From NCBI RefSeq assembly GCF_022751215.1, contig NZ_JAICDG010000003.1:930001-994000 (forward strand): a stretch of DNA of 64,000 bases. The letters are read 5' to 3'. The notes beneath the pieces are model-generated. The model saw nothing but the letters and a program-made list of their open reading frames with translations. It was not told where the DNA came from and searched no databases. This DNA comes from Actinomadura terrae (GTDB taxonomy: Bacteria > Actinomycetota > Actinomycetes > Streptosporangiales > Streptosporangiaceae). A program made the position numbers and the translations under genes. Positions within the stretch are counted from its first letter, which is position 1; every line of letters starts with the position of its first letter. This document shows positions 40,831 through 50,150 of this stretch, in pieces.

Positions 40831-43440
40831 ATGACCGACCGGCCATCTCTGCTGCTCCTGGACGGCCATTCGCTGGCCTACCGGGCCTTCCACGCGCTGC
40901 CGGTCGAGAACTTCAGCACGACCGCGGGCCAGCCGACCAACGTCGTCTATGGATTCGCGAACATGCTGGCCAATGTGCTGCGCGACGAGCGCCCCACGCA
41001 CGTCGCCGTCGCGTTCGACGTGTCCCGCCGGACGTTCCGCGCCGAGGCGTTCCCCGAATACAAGGCCGGGCGGGCGCGGTCGCCGGAGGCGTTCGGCGCG
41101 CAGCTGCCGGTGCTGGACGACCTGCTCGCCGCGATGCGGCTGCCCGCCGTCCGGATGCCGGGGTACGAGGCCGACGACGTCATCGCGACGCTCGCCACGG
41201 AGGCGGACGCGGCCGGGTTCCGCGTGCTCGTCATGACCGGCGACCGGGACGCCCTCCAGCTCGTCGGGGAGAACGTCACCGTCCTGTACTTCTACCGGAC
41301 GGCGGCGGAGATGATCCGCTACACGCCCGCGCTCGTCCAGGAGAAGTACGGCCTGACGCCCGCGCAGTATCCCGACTTCGCGGCGCTGCGCGGCGACCCG
41401 TCCGACGGGCTGCCCGGCATTCCCGGCATCGGCGAGAAGACCGCCGCAAAATGGGTGCGCGAGTTCGGGTCGCTCGCCGCGCTCCTGGAACGCGCCGACG
41501 AAGTGAAGGGCAAGGCGGGGGAGCGGTTGCGGGACGCGCTGGACACCGTCCGGCTCAACCGGCGCCTGACCGAACTCGTCCGCGACCTCGACCTGCCTGT
41601 CGAATTGGACGACCTGGAACGCCGCCCCTACGACCTCGCCGCCTTCAGCAAACTCCTGGACGACCTGGAGTTCCGCAACGCGAGCCTGCGGCAGCGGCTG
41701 TTCGCCGCCGACCCCGGCGGCGGGCGCCCGCCCGAGGCGCGGGCGCGGCTGCGCGGCCGCGAGCTGCGCCCCGGCGAGCTGGCCGGATGGCTGGACTCGC
41801 ACGCGACAGGTCCGGTCGGGTTGGCCGCCGACTACGAGGAGCAGGTCCGGATCGCGCTCGCGACCCCCGACGGGTACGCCGCGTCCTTCCTGCTGGGCGA
41901 CCTGTCGGCGGACGACGAGCGCGCCTTCGCCGACTGGCTCGCCGATCCGGACCGTCCGAAGGCGCCGCACGACGTCAAGGCGCTGCTGCGCGTCCTGCCC
42001 GAGTACGGCTGGACGCTCCGCGGCGTCACCACCGACACGGCGCTGGCGGCCTACCTCCTGCTGCCCGGCCTCGCCGCGTACGGGGTCGAGGACCTCGCGG
42101 CCCGCCACCTCGGCCGCCGCCCCTCCGCTGAGGGCGCCGCCGGGACGATGCTGCGCGCCGGGGCCGTCCTCGACCTCGCCGCCAAGCTCGGGCCGGAGCT
42201 GGCCGAGGCGGGAATGGACCGGGTGATGGACGAGGTGGAGCTGCCCCTCTCGGCGCTCCTCGCGCGCGCCGAGCGCACCGGCGTCCACGTCGACCAGGAC
42301 CTGCTCCGCGACCTCGAACGGCGGTTCGTCGCGGGCATGGAGAAGGCGGCGGACGAGGCCGCCGCCATCGCCGGGCGCCGCTTCAACCCCGGCTCGACCA
42401 AGCAGCTCCAGGAGGTCCTGTTCGGCGAGCTCGACCTGCCCCGCACCAAGAAGATCAAGTCGGGGTACTCCACCGACCTGGACGCGCTGACCTGGCTCGC
42501 GACCCGCACCGACAACGGCCTGCCGCAGGTGCTGCTGCGCCACCGCGACCAGGCCCGGCTGCGCGCCACCGTCGCCGGGCTGATCCGGGAGATCGGCGCG
42601 GACGGCCGGATCCACACGACCTTCCAGCAGACCGTCGCCGCGACCGGACGGCTCACCTCCACCGACCCGAACCTCCAGGTCATCCCCGTCCGCACCGGGG
42701 AGGGGCGGGAGATCAGGCGGGCGTTCACGCCCGGCCCCGGCTTCGCGGCGCTGATGACCGCCGACTACGGCCAGCTCGAACTGCGCGTCATGGCGCACCT
42801 GTCGGGGGACCGGGCGCTGCTCGCCGCGTTCGAGTCGGGCGAGGACCTGCACACCACCATGGCCGCGCGGGTCTTCGGCGTCCCACCGGACGCGGTCACC
42901 GCCGACCAGCGGCGCAGGATCAAGGCGATGTCCTACGGCCTCGCCTACGGGCTGTCGGCGTTCGGCCTCGCCCGGCAGCTCGGCGTCCCGGTGGCCGAGG
43001 CGCGCCCGCTGATGGACGCCTACTTCGCGCGGTTCGGCGGCGTCCGCGACTACCTCGACCGGGTCGTCGCGCAGGCCCGCGAGACCGGCTACACCCGCAC
43101 GCTGCTCGGCCGCCGCCGCTACCTGCCGCACCTGTCCAGCGACGACCGGCGGCGCCGCGAGACCGCCGAGCGGATGGCGCTGAACGCGCCCGTGCAGGGC
43201 TCGGCCGCCGACATCGTCAAGATCGCGATGCTGCGGGTGGACGCGGCGCTCGACCGCGCCGGCCTGCGCAGCCGCCTGCTGCTCCAGGTGCACGACGAGA
43301 TCGTGCTGGAGGTCGCGCCGGAGGAGGGCGAGCGGGTCGCCGGGCTGGTCCGCGCGGAGATGGCCGCCGCCTACCCGCAGATCGCGGGCTTGGACGTGGC
43401 GATCGGCGTGGGCCCCGACTGGGACGCCGCCGCCCACTGA
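40831..43440 (+). CDS. polA: DNA polymerase I
   Basis: An 869-residue repair and Okazaki-processing polymerase. The 5'-nuclease domain covers about 1-290 (LLLDGHSLAYRAF, VAFDVSRRTFR, GYEADDVIATLA, GIPGIGEKTAAKW). The middle domain (about 300-470) has the 3'-5' exonuclease fold without the metal-binding carboxylates, as is usual in actinobacteria, so proofreading is not expected. The polymerase domain has motif A (DYGQLELR, Asp645), motif B (RRRIKAMSYGLAYGLSAFG) and motif C (HDE at 821-823). ATG 40831 is chosen; the ORF from 40693 is longer than the family start. Confidence 0.96.
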   Translation: MTDRPSLLLLDGHSLAYRAFHALPVENFSTTAGQPTNVVYGFANMLANVLRDERPTHVAVAFDVSRRTFRAEAFPEYKAGRARSPEAFGAQLPVLDDLLAAMRLPAVRMPGYEADDVIATLATEADAAGFRVLVMTGDRDALQLVGENVTVLYFYRTAAEMIRYTPALVQEKYGLTPAQYPDFAALRGDPSDGLPGIPGIGEKTAAKWVREFGSLAALLERADEVKGKAGERLRDALDTVRLNRRLTELVRDLDLPVELDDLERRPYDLAAFSKLLDDLEFRNASLRQRLFAADPGGGRPPEARARLRGRELRPGELAGWLDSHATGPVGLAADYEEQVRIALATPDGYAASFLLGDLSADDERAFADWLADPDRPKAPHDVKALLRVLPEYGWTLRGVTTDTALAAYLLLPGLAAYGVEDLAARHLGRRPSAEGAAGTMLRAGAVLDLAAKLGPELAEAGMDRVMDEVELPLSALLARAERTGVHVDQDLLRDLERRFVAGMEKAADEAAAIAGRRFNPGSTKQLQEVLFGELDLPRTKKIKSGYSTDLDALTWLATRTDNGLPQVLLRHRDQARLRATVAGLIREIGADGRIHTTFQQTVAATGRLTSTDPNLQVIPVRTGEGREIRRAFTPGPGFAALMTADYGQLELRVMAHLSGDRALLAAFESGEDLHTTMAARVFGVPPDAVTADQRRRIKAMSYGLAYGLSAFGLARQLGVPVAEARPLMDAYFARFGGVRDYLDRVVAQARETGYTRTLLGRRRYLPHLSSDDRRRRETAERMALNAPVQGSAADIVKIAMLRVDAALDRAGLRSRLLLQVHDEIVLEVAPEEGERVAGLVRAEMAAAYPQIAGLDVAIGVGPDWDAAAH

Positions 43441-43664
43441 CCATTTCCTGGCCGCCGCCCTAACTTTCTTTTCGTGCCGCAGTCAACACCGCGTCCGGTA
43501 TATCCGAAAACAAAGTGATCGATTCTTTGGGCAGATGATCAAGCGATATTACCGACCAGTGTTATCCGGATCGATATCTGGCTCGGGTTCTGCCGCCAAT
43601 GGTCGCGCGTCTCAATGTAAAGACCCCGGTGGGGACCGGGGACGGGCGGCGAGGACGGGGCGAG
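43441..43664. other. polA downstream intergenic region
   Basis: No gene is visible. The stretch 43460-43610 is much less GC-rich than its surroundings (for example around 43530-43575). A hairpin CCCCGGT/ACCGGGG with a short loop stands at about 43624-43641 just before the small upstream ORF of the next gene. Confidence 0.45.
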
Positions 43665-43721
43665 ATGACGGATCTGCACAGGATCGGACTGTCCATCCGG
43701 ACCGGGACCGGGCGTGGCTGA
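43665..43721 (+). CDS. 18-residue upstream ORF overlapping the next start
   Basis: ATG 43665, preceded by GAGGACGGGG, encodes MTDLHRIGLSIRTGTGRG and stops at 43719-43721, which overlaps the GTG 43714 start of the following gene in another frame. The downstream gene has no good ribosome site of its own, so translation coupling through this ORF is plausible. No family. Confidence 0.35.
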   Translation: MTDLHRIGLSIRTGTGRG

Positions 43722-44991
43722 GGCGGTGCCGGGCCAGCCCGGTTGGGCGCCCGTCGTCTACGGCCGCACCCGGCACGCCGACACATGGTGGAGAGCCCTG
43801 CCCGAGGGCATCGACCAGCACGGCTGGCTGGACGAGGTCGTCCGGGCGGCCCTCGCGGGCGGCGCCGGGCTGCGCGGCGCGCCGCGCTTCGTCCTCGCGC
43901 GGTCGGGCGCGCACCGGCTCGTCGGCGTCGCCTGCCAGGCCGCCGACCTCAGCGCCACCCTGCCCTCCGACACCCTGCACTCCGACACCCCGCACTCCGA
44001 CGGCGCGCGCGAGATGTACTGCTTCGTCGGATGGGCGGCGTCCGGCGGTCCCGCCGGGCCGCCGCCGGCCGGGCCGCCCTGGCCCCTGCTGCGGGACTCC
44101 TACCGGCGGTGGGCCGGGGACGTTTACGAGCGGTGGACGGCCCCGGTGTGGACGGCGCCGCTGAGCGAGCTCCGGTGGCCGCGCCGGTCGCGTCCGGAGC
44201 CCCCGCCCTGGCCCGCGCCGCCGCTCCGGCCGTTCTCCGCCGCCCCTCCTCCGGCCGGGGTGGAGGTGGTGCCGCCGTCCGGCTGGGAAGAGGCATGGGA
44301 CGAGGCGAACGTCGCCGTCCACCCGGTCACGGTCGTGCTCGGATGGGAGTCCGTGCCGCGCGGCGTGACCCCGGCCGGGCTCGGCGCGATCCGGTTAGGC
44401 GTGGTCGAGGAGCCCGCACGCGCCGCGTCCCGTCCGGCGGCCGAACCCCGCCCGCCGGTCCGGCCGCGTCCCGCACCGGAACCGCAGGCGCCCGCGCCCC
44501 GTCCCGTGGGCGGGACGAACCGGCTGGTGCCCGCGCTCCTCGGCGGCGGCGGCCTGCTGGGGGCGGCCGCGGTGACGGTGCTCGCCGTCGGCCTGTCGGC
44601 GAGCCGAGGCGACGCGACGGGGCAGACGCTCGACCCGCCGCCCAGCGCGACCAGCTCCGCGGCACCGCGGGCGGTCACGGTGACGGTGACCGTCAAGGAC
44701 TGGCTCACGCTCGACCCGGCGCCCGACTCGACGACGGAACTCGGCGACGTCCGGTACCGGCACCGGAGACTGTCCGCCTCCGAGTCGACCGTGCTGGTGC
44801 CGTCGCCCGAGTCGGCCCCGACGGAGGAGCGGTGCCGCGGGCTCGTGTCCGGTCAGGAGCCCGCCCGGTCGTTTCGCGCGAGGCCCAGGACGGGCTTCTG
44901 CGTGAAGACCCCCTCCTCCCTCGCGGCCCTCGTCGTCGCCGCCGTCCAGGACGACGCGGTCACGGTCAAGGTCACCTCCTGGCCGGCATAG
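43714..44991 (+). CDS. Proline-rich single-pass membrane protein, unknown function
   Basis: A 425-residue protein. The N-terminal 135 residues look globular (VVYGRTRHADTWWRALPEGI, FVLARSGAHRLVGVACQA, EMYCFVGWAAS). A Pro-rich segment of about 120 residues follows, then one membrane helix (LLGGGGLLGAAAVTVLAVGL, about 270-290) and a 130-residue outer domain with two cysteines (EERCRGL, GFCVKT). The layout suggests a cytoplasmic sensor or scaffold with an outer domain, but I recognise no family. GTG 44 bases past the preceding hairpin region is the best start. Confidence 0.7.
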   Translation: MAEAVPGQPGWAPVVYGRTRHADTWWRALPEGIDQHGWLDEVVRAALAGGAGLRGAPRFVLARSGAHRLVGVACQAADLSATLPSDTLHSDTPHSDGAREMYCFVGWAASGGPAGPPPAGPPWPLLRDSYRRWAGDVYERWTAPVWTAPLSELRWPRRSRPEPPPWPAPPLRPFSAAPPPAGVEVVPPSGWEEAWDEANVAVHPVTVVLGWESVPRGVTPAGLGAIRLGVVEEPARAASRPAAEPRPPVRPRPAPEPQAPAPRPVGGTNRLVPALLGGGGLLGAAAVTVLAVGLSASRGDATGQTLDPPPSATSSAAPRAVTVTVTVKDWLTLDPAPDSTTELGDVRYRHRRLSASESTVLVPSPESAPTEERCRGLVSGQEPARSFRARPRTGFCVKTPSSLAALVVAAVQDDAVTVKVTSWPA

Positions 44992-45009
44992 CCCTGTCTT
45001 CCAGCGGGC

Positions 45010-45738
45010 CTACGAGCCGGCCTTGACGGGTGTCCGCGGGTGTGGGCGGCGGCGCAGGATCAGCTTCAGGAACACGCGGTTGTACGCGCGCTGGAAGGCT
45101 TCGCGATCGTTCTCGCGCGGGAACGGCTCGTCGGGGACGGGCACGCCGAGGAACGCGCACAGCGGCTCCCAGCCCTCCCGGACCTCGTAGACGAGCAGCC
45201 GGTCGGCCGGGATCGCCGCCTTGACCTCCTCGATGTGCCGCTCGAAGCGGTCGATGGTGCGGGCCTTGTCCGCCGAACGGCCCTCCAGCACGCCGTCCAG
45301 GACGATCTTCCTGGTCATGGTCGGGAACAGCGGCAGCTCGGGGTGCCGCCGCACGGCGAGGGCGCTGAGGATCCGCCGCAGGAGCGGCCGGCGGCGGCCC
45401 TCGAAAGCCTGCCGGTTGGCGGTGAAAACGGTCGAGTCGGCACTCTCGTACCAGCGTTCCGGGTCGCGGACGGTGAGCACGACCTTGGCGTCCGGATAGT
45501 GCTCGGCCAGCTCGCGCCAGTACGCGGCGGAAGGCCAGTCGACCGCCGATTGGAAACCGGCGAGCATCGCATCCCAGTCGGGTGGGGCGCCTTCGGCGAC
45601 GTCCAGCCACTGGCGGATGCGGAACGGCTCTTCGATGACCACGCGCATGTGGTAACAGGGACCCAGACCGAGCATTTCGAGGGCCGTCCGCAACGACGAT
45701 GTACCAGTTCGCCCGAATCCAGCGCCTATCACCTTCAC
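45010..45738 (-). CDS. Sulfotransferase family protein
   Basis: A 242-residue P-loop enzyme of the sulfotransferase (Sulfotransfer_4-like) family, expected to move sulfate from PAPS to an alcohol or amine. The 5'-phosphosulfate loop GFGRTGTSSL is at about 7-16; VVLTVRDPERWYESADSTVF carries the 3'-phosphate region; LLVYEVREGWEPLCAFLGVP is typical of the C-terminal part. It is divergent from the ligase operon across 125 bases and may tailor or act in the same pathway. Confidence 0.88.
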   Translation of the reverse strand: MKVIGAGFGRTGTSSLRTALEMLGLGPCYHMRVVIEEPFRIRQWLDVAEGAPPDWDAMLAGFQSAVDWPSAAYWRELAEHYPDAKVVLTVRDPERWYESADSTVFTANRQAFEGRRRPLLRRILSALAVRRHPELPLFPTMTRKIVLDGVLEGRSADKARTIDRFERHIEEVKAAIPADRLLVYEVREGWEPLCAFLGVPVPDEPFPRENDREAFQRAYNRVFLKLILRRRPHPRTPVKAGS

Positions 45739-45863
45739 GCCGTGCTCCTCCCGAGATGTTCTGATGGTTCTCTAATCCGCGCCGCCTAATTTCATGGACG
45801 ACAGACCGGTTGTACGACGATTCGCCGCACCGGACAAGAGTCGCGGTGGTGAGGAGACGAGCT

Positions 45864-47381
45864 GTGCCCAACCAGAACACCTTTCCGCAGCCGCTGTTGG
45901 ACGTTCTCCACGAGTCGCCCGGGAGCGCCGCCCTCGAACACGGGGACCGCGTCGTCACGCGTGGTGAGCTGCTGGAACTGATCGGGCGGCTGGCGGAGGC
46001 GATGCTCGGCGCGGGCCTTGGGCCGGGCGTCGGCGTGGCGGTCCGCACGGCGCTGACACCGGAGGCGTTCGCGGCGCATGTCGCCGCGCACGTGCTGGGC
46101 TGCCGCGTGGTGTGCGTGCGGCCCGGCTACTCGGCCGGCCAGCTCGCGCACGTCCTCGACACCGACGTCGCCGCCGTCCTCGTCGACGCCTCGACGGCCG
46201 GCCCGGAAGCGGCGCGGGCGGGCGCGCTGCTCTCGCTCGGCCCGTGCCCCGGGGCGATCGACCTGCTGGCCTCGCCCGCGAGCGGGGCCGGGGTGCCGGA
46301 CGTCCGCAGGCGTCCGGACGACGTCGCGCTCCTGACCTTCACCAGCGGCAGCACCGGGAACCCGAAGGGCTGCGCGGTCACCTACCGGGCGATGACCGTC
46401 CACTGGACCTGGCAGCCCCGGATCTGGTCGCCGCTCGCCGCCGAACTGGCGAAGGGGTTCGAGCGCTACCTGCTGTTCGGGACCCTCGCGAGCATGGTCG
46501 TGCTGGAGTTCCTCGGCCTCTGCCTGCTCGGCGGCGGCGTCGCGGTCATCCCCGAGGACGACGGGCGGCCGCTGTTCCCGCACGCGCTCCGCCGGTACGG
46601 GATCACCGGCTCGATCCTGACCGTCCCCCGGCTGTGCGCGATGCTCGACATCCTGCGCGAGGACCCGGACGCGGCGGGCGGCACCCCGCGCGCGCTGGTC
46701 GTCGCCGGGTCGCCGCTGCCGCCGCGCCGGCTGGCCGAGGCGGTGGAGCGGCTCGGCCCGGTGGTCTACCAGGGGTACGGGCAGACGGAGGCGAACCTGA
46801 TCTCCATGCTCACCCCGGCCGACATCGCGGCGGCGCCGTCCGCGCTGGACTCGGTCGGCCGCGTCTGCGCCGGCGTCGAGATCAGCATCCGCGACGAGGC
46901 GGGCCGCGAACTCGGCGTCGGCCAGGAGGGCGAGATCTTCGTGCGCACCCCGTACCAGATGACGGGCTACTGGGGGCAGCCCGAGGAGAACCGCGACGTG
47001 CTGCGCGACGGCATGCTGCGCACCCGCGACCTCGGCCGGCTGGACGCGGACGGGCTGCTCCGGCTCACCGGCCGCGCCCGCGACGTGATCATCGTGAACG
47101 CGATGGTGGTGTACGCGGGCCCGGTCGAGCGGGCGCTCGCGTCTCATCCGGACGTCGCCGAGGCGTATGTGGCCGGGGCGCCGGACGAGCGGACCGGCGA
47201 GGCCGTCCACGCGTTCGTCGTGCCCGTCGCCGGCCGGAGCCCGGACCGGGACGAGCTGGCCGCGCTCGTCCGCGCCGAGCTGGGCGGGGACGCCGTCCCG
47301 CGCACGGTGACGGAGCTGTCGGCGGTCCCCGTGGCGGCCAGCGGCAAACCCGACAAACAAGCGCTGTTGCGGCTGCTCTGA
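45864..47381 (+). CDS. Class I adenylate-forming (AMP-binding) acid-CoA ligase
   Basis: A 505-residue enzyme that activates a carboxylic acid as acyl-AMP and probably transfers it to CoA. Motif A3 TFTSGSTGNPKG at 158-169; A5 YQGYGQTEAN; A7/A8 RTRDLGRLDADGLLRLTGRA then DVIIVNAMVVY; the A10 lysine is in SGKPDKQALL near residue 495. GTG 45864 has GAGGAGA upstream. First gene of the oxidative operon. The acid substrate is not predictable; the pocket resembles fatty-acid or aryl-acid ligases. Confidence 0.9.
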   Translation: MPNQNTFPQPLLDVLHESPGSAALEHGDRVVTRGELLELIGRLAEAMLGAGLGPGVGVAVRTALTPEAFAAHVAAHVLGCRVVCVRPGYSAGQLAHVLDTDVAAVLVDASTAGPEAARAGALLSLGPCPGAIDLLASPASGAGVPDVRRRPDDVALLTFTSGSTGNPKGCAVTYRAMTVHWTWQPRIWSPLAAELAKGFERYLLFGTLASMVVLEFLGLCLLGGGVAVIPEDDGRPLFPHALRRYGITGSILTVPRLCAMLDILREDPDAAGGTPRALVVAGSPLPPRRLAEAVERLGPVVYQGYGQTEANLISMLTPADIAAAPSALDSVGRVCAGVEISIRDEAGRELGVGQEGEIFVRTPYQMTGYWGQPEENRDVLRDGMLRTRDLGRLDADGLLRLTGRARDVIIVNAMVVYAGPVERALASHPDVAEAYVAGAPDERTGEAVHAFVVPVAGRSPDRDELAALVRAELGGDAVPRTVTELSAVPVAASGKPDKQALLRLL

Positions 47382-47475
47382 GCCTTCTTGACCGGTTCTT
47401 TCTGATCAAGCTCTGAGAATTCTTCGTCACGATCGATGTTGTCCGTTCAACCACATCGTCGTGATGGAGGGTGCC

Positions 47476-49089
47476 GTGCCGGACACGATCCTGGACAGCC
47501 TGGTCATCGGAGCCGGGCCCGCCGGCCTGCAACTCGGATACTTCCTGGAGAAGGCCGGGCGCGACTATCTGATCCTGGAGGAGGGCGAGGCGCCGGGGAC
47601 GTTCTTCAAGACGTTCCCGCGCCACCGCACACTGATCTCGATCAACAAGAAGCACACCGGGACCGACGACCCGGAGCGCAACCTGCGCATGGACTGGAAC
47701 TCGCTCCTGTCCGACGACCCGAAGCTGCTGTTCACCCGCTACAGCGACCGCTACTTCCCGCCCGCCGACGAGATGCTCCGCTACCTAGCCGACTACGCCT
47801 CCGCGTCCGGCCTACGGATCTCTTACGGGACGCGCGTCGTGAACGTCACCCGCGAGGGCACCGACGGGCCAGTCTCTCGTGGGGAGACGACCCCCCACAC
47901 CCCCCGGAACGGCCCGTTCCTGGTCACCGACCAGGACGGCACGGTCCGCCGGGCCCGGCGGCTGGTCGTCGCGACCGGGTTCGGAGGCCCGAACACCCCC
48001 GACATCCCCGGCATCGAGACGGCCGACGACTACAGCACCGCGTCCACCGACCCCGCCGACTACCTCGGCAAGCGGGTGCTCGTCCTCGGCAAGGCGAACT
48101 CGGCCTTCGAGACGGCCGACAACCTGCTGGAGACCGCCGCCGTCATCCACGTGGCCGGGCCGCACACGCTGAACCTCGCGTGGCGGACGCACTTCGTCGG
48201 CCACCTGCGCGCGGTGAACAACAACTTCCTCGACACCTACCAGCTCAAGCTCCAGAACGCGGTGCTGGACGGCCACGTGCGGCGGATCGAGCAGCGGCCC
48301 GACGGGACCTACCTGGTCACGGTCGCCTTCGTCCGCGCCGACGAGGTCACCAAGGACATCCCCTACGACAAGGTGATCGTCTGCACCGGCTTCCGGATGG
48401 ACGCCTCGATCTTCGGGGAGGGCTGCCGTCCCGAGACGATGATCCGGGACCGCTTCCCGGCACTGACCCCCGCGTTCGAGTCGGTCAACGTCCCCGGCAT
48501 GTACTTCGCCGGGACGCTGATGCAGTCCCGCGACTTCAAGCACGGCACCAGCGGGTTCATCCACGGCTTCCGCTACAGCGTCCGCGCGCTGCACCGCGTG
48601 CTGGAGAGCCGCCACCACGAGACCCCGTGGCCCGCCCGCGACCTGCCCGCCGACGCGGACGCGATCGCGGCGGCGGTGATCGAGCGCGTCAACCGGACCT
48701 CCGGGCTGTGGCAGCAGTTCGAGGTGCTCGGCGACGTCATCGACTTCCCCGGCGACGGCGCCCGCTACCTGGAGGAACTGCCGCTCGAACTGAGGGAGCC
48801 GCTCGCCGGCGGCGGGCGCGGCCACTTCACCGTCACGCTGGAGTACGGGCCCGACCACGCCAAGCGCGACCCGTTCGACGTCTCGCTCGGCCGGATCTCC
48901 CAGCGCGACGCGGAACACGCGCACGAGGGCCACTACCTGCATCCCGTCGTCCGCTTCCACGGCCCGGACGGGCCGCCCGCCGTCCACCACGTCACCGAGA
49001 ACCTGGAGAACGACTGGACCTCCCAGGAGGTCCACGTCGAGCCGCTCCGCGCGTTCATCGCCAAGCACCTCCCCACGGCCTCCGCATGA
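47476..49089 (+). CDS. FAD-dependent oxidoreductase (FOXRED2/flavin-monooxygenase-like)
   Basis: A 537-residue two-dinucleotide-binding flavoprotein. FAD site SLVIGAGPAGLQLG at 8-21; a second, NAD(P)-type Rossmann motif is degenerate (VLVLGKANSAFETADN). LDTYQLKLQNAVLDG and VIVCTGFRMDASIF resemble FOXRED2-type and flavin-containing monooxygenases. The C-terminal 130 residues are additional to the core. GTG 47476 is chosen because GGAGG stands just upstream. Its stop overlaps the next start (ATGA), so the pair is co-translated. Substrate unknown. Confidence 0.87.
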   Translation: MPDTILDSLVIGAGPAGLQLGYFLEKAGRDYLILEEGEAPGTFFKTFPRHRTLISINKKHTGTDDPERNLRMDWNSLLSDDPKLLFTRYSDRYFPPADEMLRYLADYASASGLRISYGTRVVNVTREGTDGPVSRGETTPHTPRNGPFLVTDQDGTVRRARRLVVATGFGGPNTPDIPGIETADDYSTASTDPADYLGKRVLVLGKANSAFETADNLLETAAVIHVAGPHTLNLAWRTHFVGHLRAVNNNFLDTYQLKLQNAVLDGHVRRIEQRPDGTYLVTVAFVRADEVTKDIPYDKVIVCTGFRMDASIFGEGCRPETMIRDRFPALTPAFESVNVPGMYFAGTLMQSRDFKHGTSGFIHGFRYSVRALHRVLESRHHETPWPARDLPADADAIAAAVIERVNRTSGLWQQFEVLGDVIDFPGDGARYLEELPLELREPLAGGGRGHFTVTLEYGPDHAKRDPFDVSLGRISQRDAEHAHEGHYLHPVVRFHGPDGPPAVHHVTENLENDWTSQEVHVEPLRAFIAKHLPTASA

Positions 49090-50150
49090 CGATGGGCACC
49101 ATCCCCAGGCTCCCCGCCACGCCGCGCGAGTTCGAGGAGGCGGCGCGCGCCCGCCTCGACCCGGCGCACTACGACTACTTCGCGGGCGGCGCCGGCGACG
49201 AGGTCACGCTCCGGGCGAACGAGGCGGCGTTCGGCCGGCTCGCGCTGCTCCCGCGCGTCCTGCGGGGCGCGGGGGAACCCCGGACGGAGGTCGCGCTCCC
49301 GGGCGGCCGGGCGAGCATGCCCGTGCTCGTCGCTCCCACCGCCTTCCACCGGCTCGCCGATCCCGAGGGCGAGCGCGCCACCGCGCGCGCCGCTGCCGCC
49401 AACGGGACGATCATGATGGTGAGCATGGCCAGCACGGTCGGCATCGAGGAGGTGGCGGCCGCCGCACCCGACGCCACCCTGTGGTTCCAGCTCTACGTGC
49501 AGCCGGACATGCCGTTCACCGAGACGGTCGTCCGGCGCGCCGAGGCGGCGGGCTGCGCGGCGCTGGTCGTGACCGTCGACTCGCCCGCGCGCGGCGTCCG
49601 CGAACGCGAGCTGGCGCACGGCTTCCACGACCTCCCCGACGGCCTGCGCTGCGAGAACCTCCGCGACGGCGAGGCCGTGCGGTCGCTCGTGATGTCCCCG
49701 GACATCGGCTGGGAGCACATCGACCGGCTCCGCCGGATGACCGAGCTCCCGATCGTGCTCAAGGGGATCATGAACCCGGCGGACGTGCGGCCCGCGATCG
49801 AGCACGGCGCCGCCGCGCTGCTGGTCTCCAACCACGGGGGCCGGCAGCTCGACACGCTCCCCGCCACGCTCGACATGCTCCCCTCGGTCGTCGCGGCCGC
49901 GCGCGGGGCCGTCCCGGTGCTGCTGGACGGCGGCGTCCGGCGCGGCACCGACGTCGTCAAGGCCCTCGCGCTCGGCGCCGCCGCCGTCGCCGTCGGCCGC
50001 CCGGTCCTGTGGGGCCTGGCGGCGGGCGGCGAGCGCGGCGCCGCCCGCGTGCTCGCGCTGCTTCGCGCCGAGGTCCGCGAGGCGCTCGCCCTGTGCGGGT
50101 GCGCGTCCCCGGCCGACCTCGACCCGACCATGGTGCGGCGGACATGCTGA
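49086..50150 (+). CDS. FMN-dependent alpha-hydroxyacid oxidase
   Basis: A 354-residue TIM-barrel flavoenzyme of the glycolate oxidase / lactate dehydrogenase / 4-hydroxymandelate oxidase group. Visible: YDYFAGGAGDEVTLRAN near the N-terminus, LYVQPD, VVTVDSP, PIVLKGIM (Lys for FMN N1), SNHGGRQLD with catalytic His250, and LLDGGVRRGTDVVKALALGA. It would oxidise an alpha-hydroxy acid to the keto acid with O2 or another acceptor. Overlaps both neighbours (4 bases upstream, 7 bases downstream), a strong sign of co-expression. Confidence 0.92.
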   Translation: MTMGTIPRLPATPREFEEAARARLDPAHYDYFAGGAGDEVTLRANEAAFGRLALLPRVLRGAGEPRTEVALPGGRASMPVLVAPTAFHRLADPEGERATARAAAANGTIMMVSMASTVGIEEVAAAAPDATLWFQLYVQPDMPFTETVVRRAEAAGCAALVVTVDSPARGVRERELAHGFHDLPDGLRCENLRDGEAVRSLVMSPDIGWEHIDRLRRMTELPIVLKGIMNPADVRPAIEHGAAALLVSNHGGRQLDTLPATLDMLPSVVAAARGAVPVLLDGGVRRGTDVVKALALGAAAVAVGRPVLWGLAAGGERGAARVLALLRAEVREALALCGCASPADLDPTMVRRTC

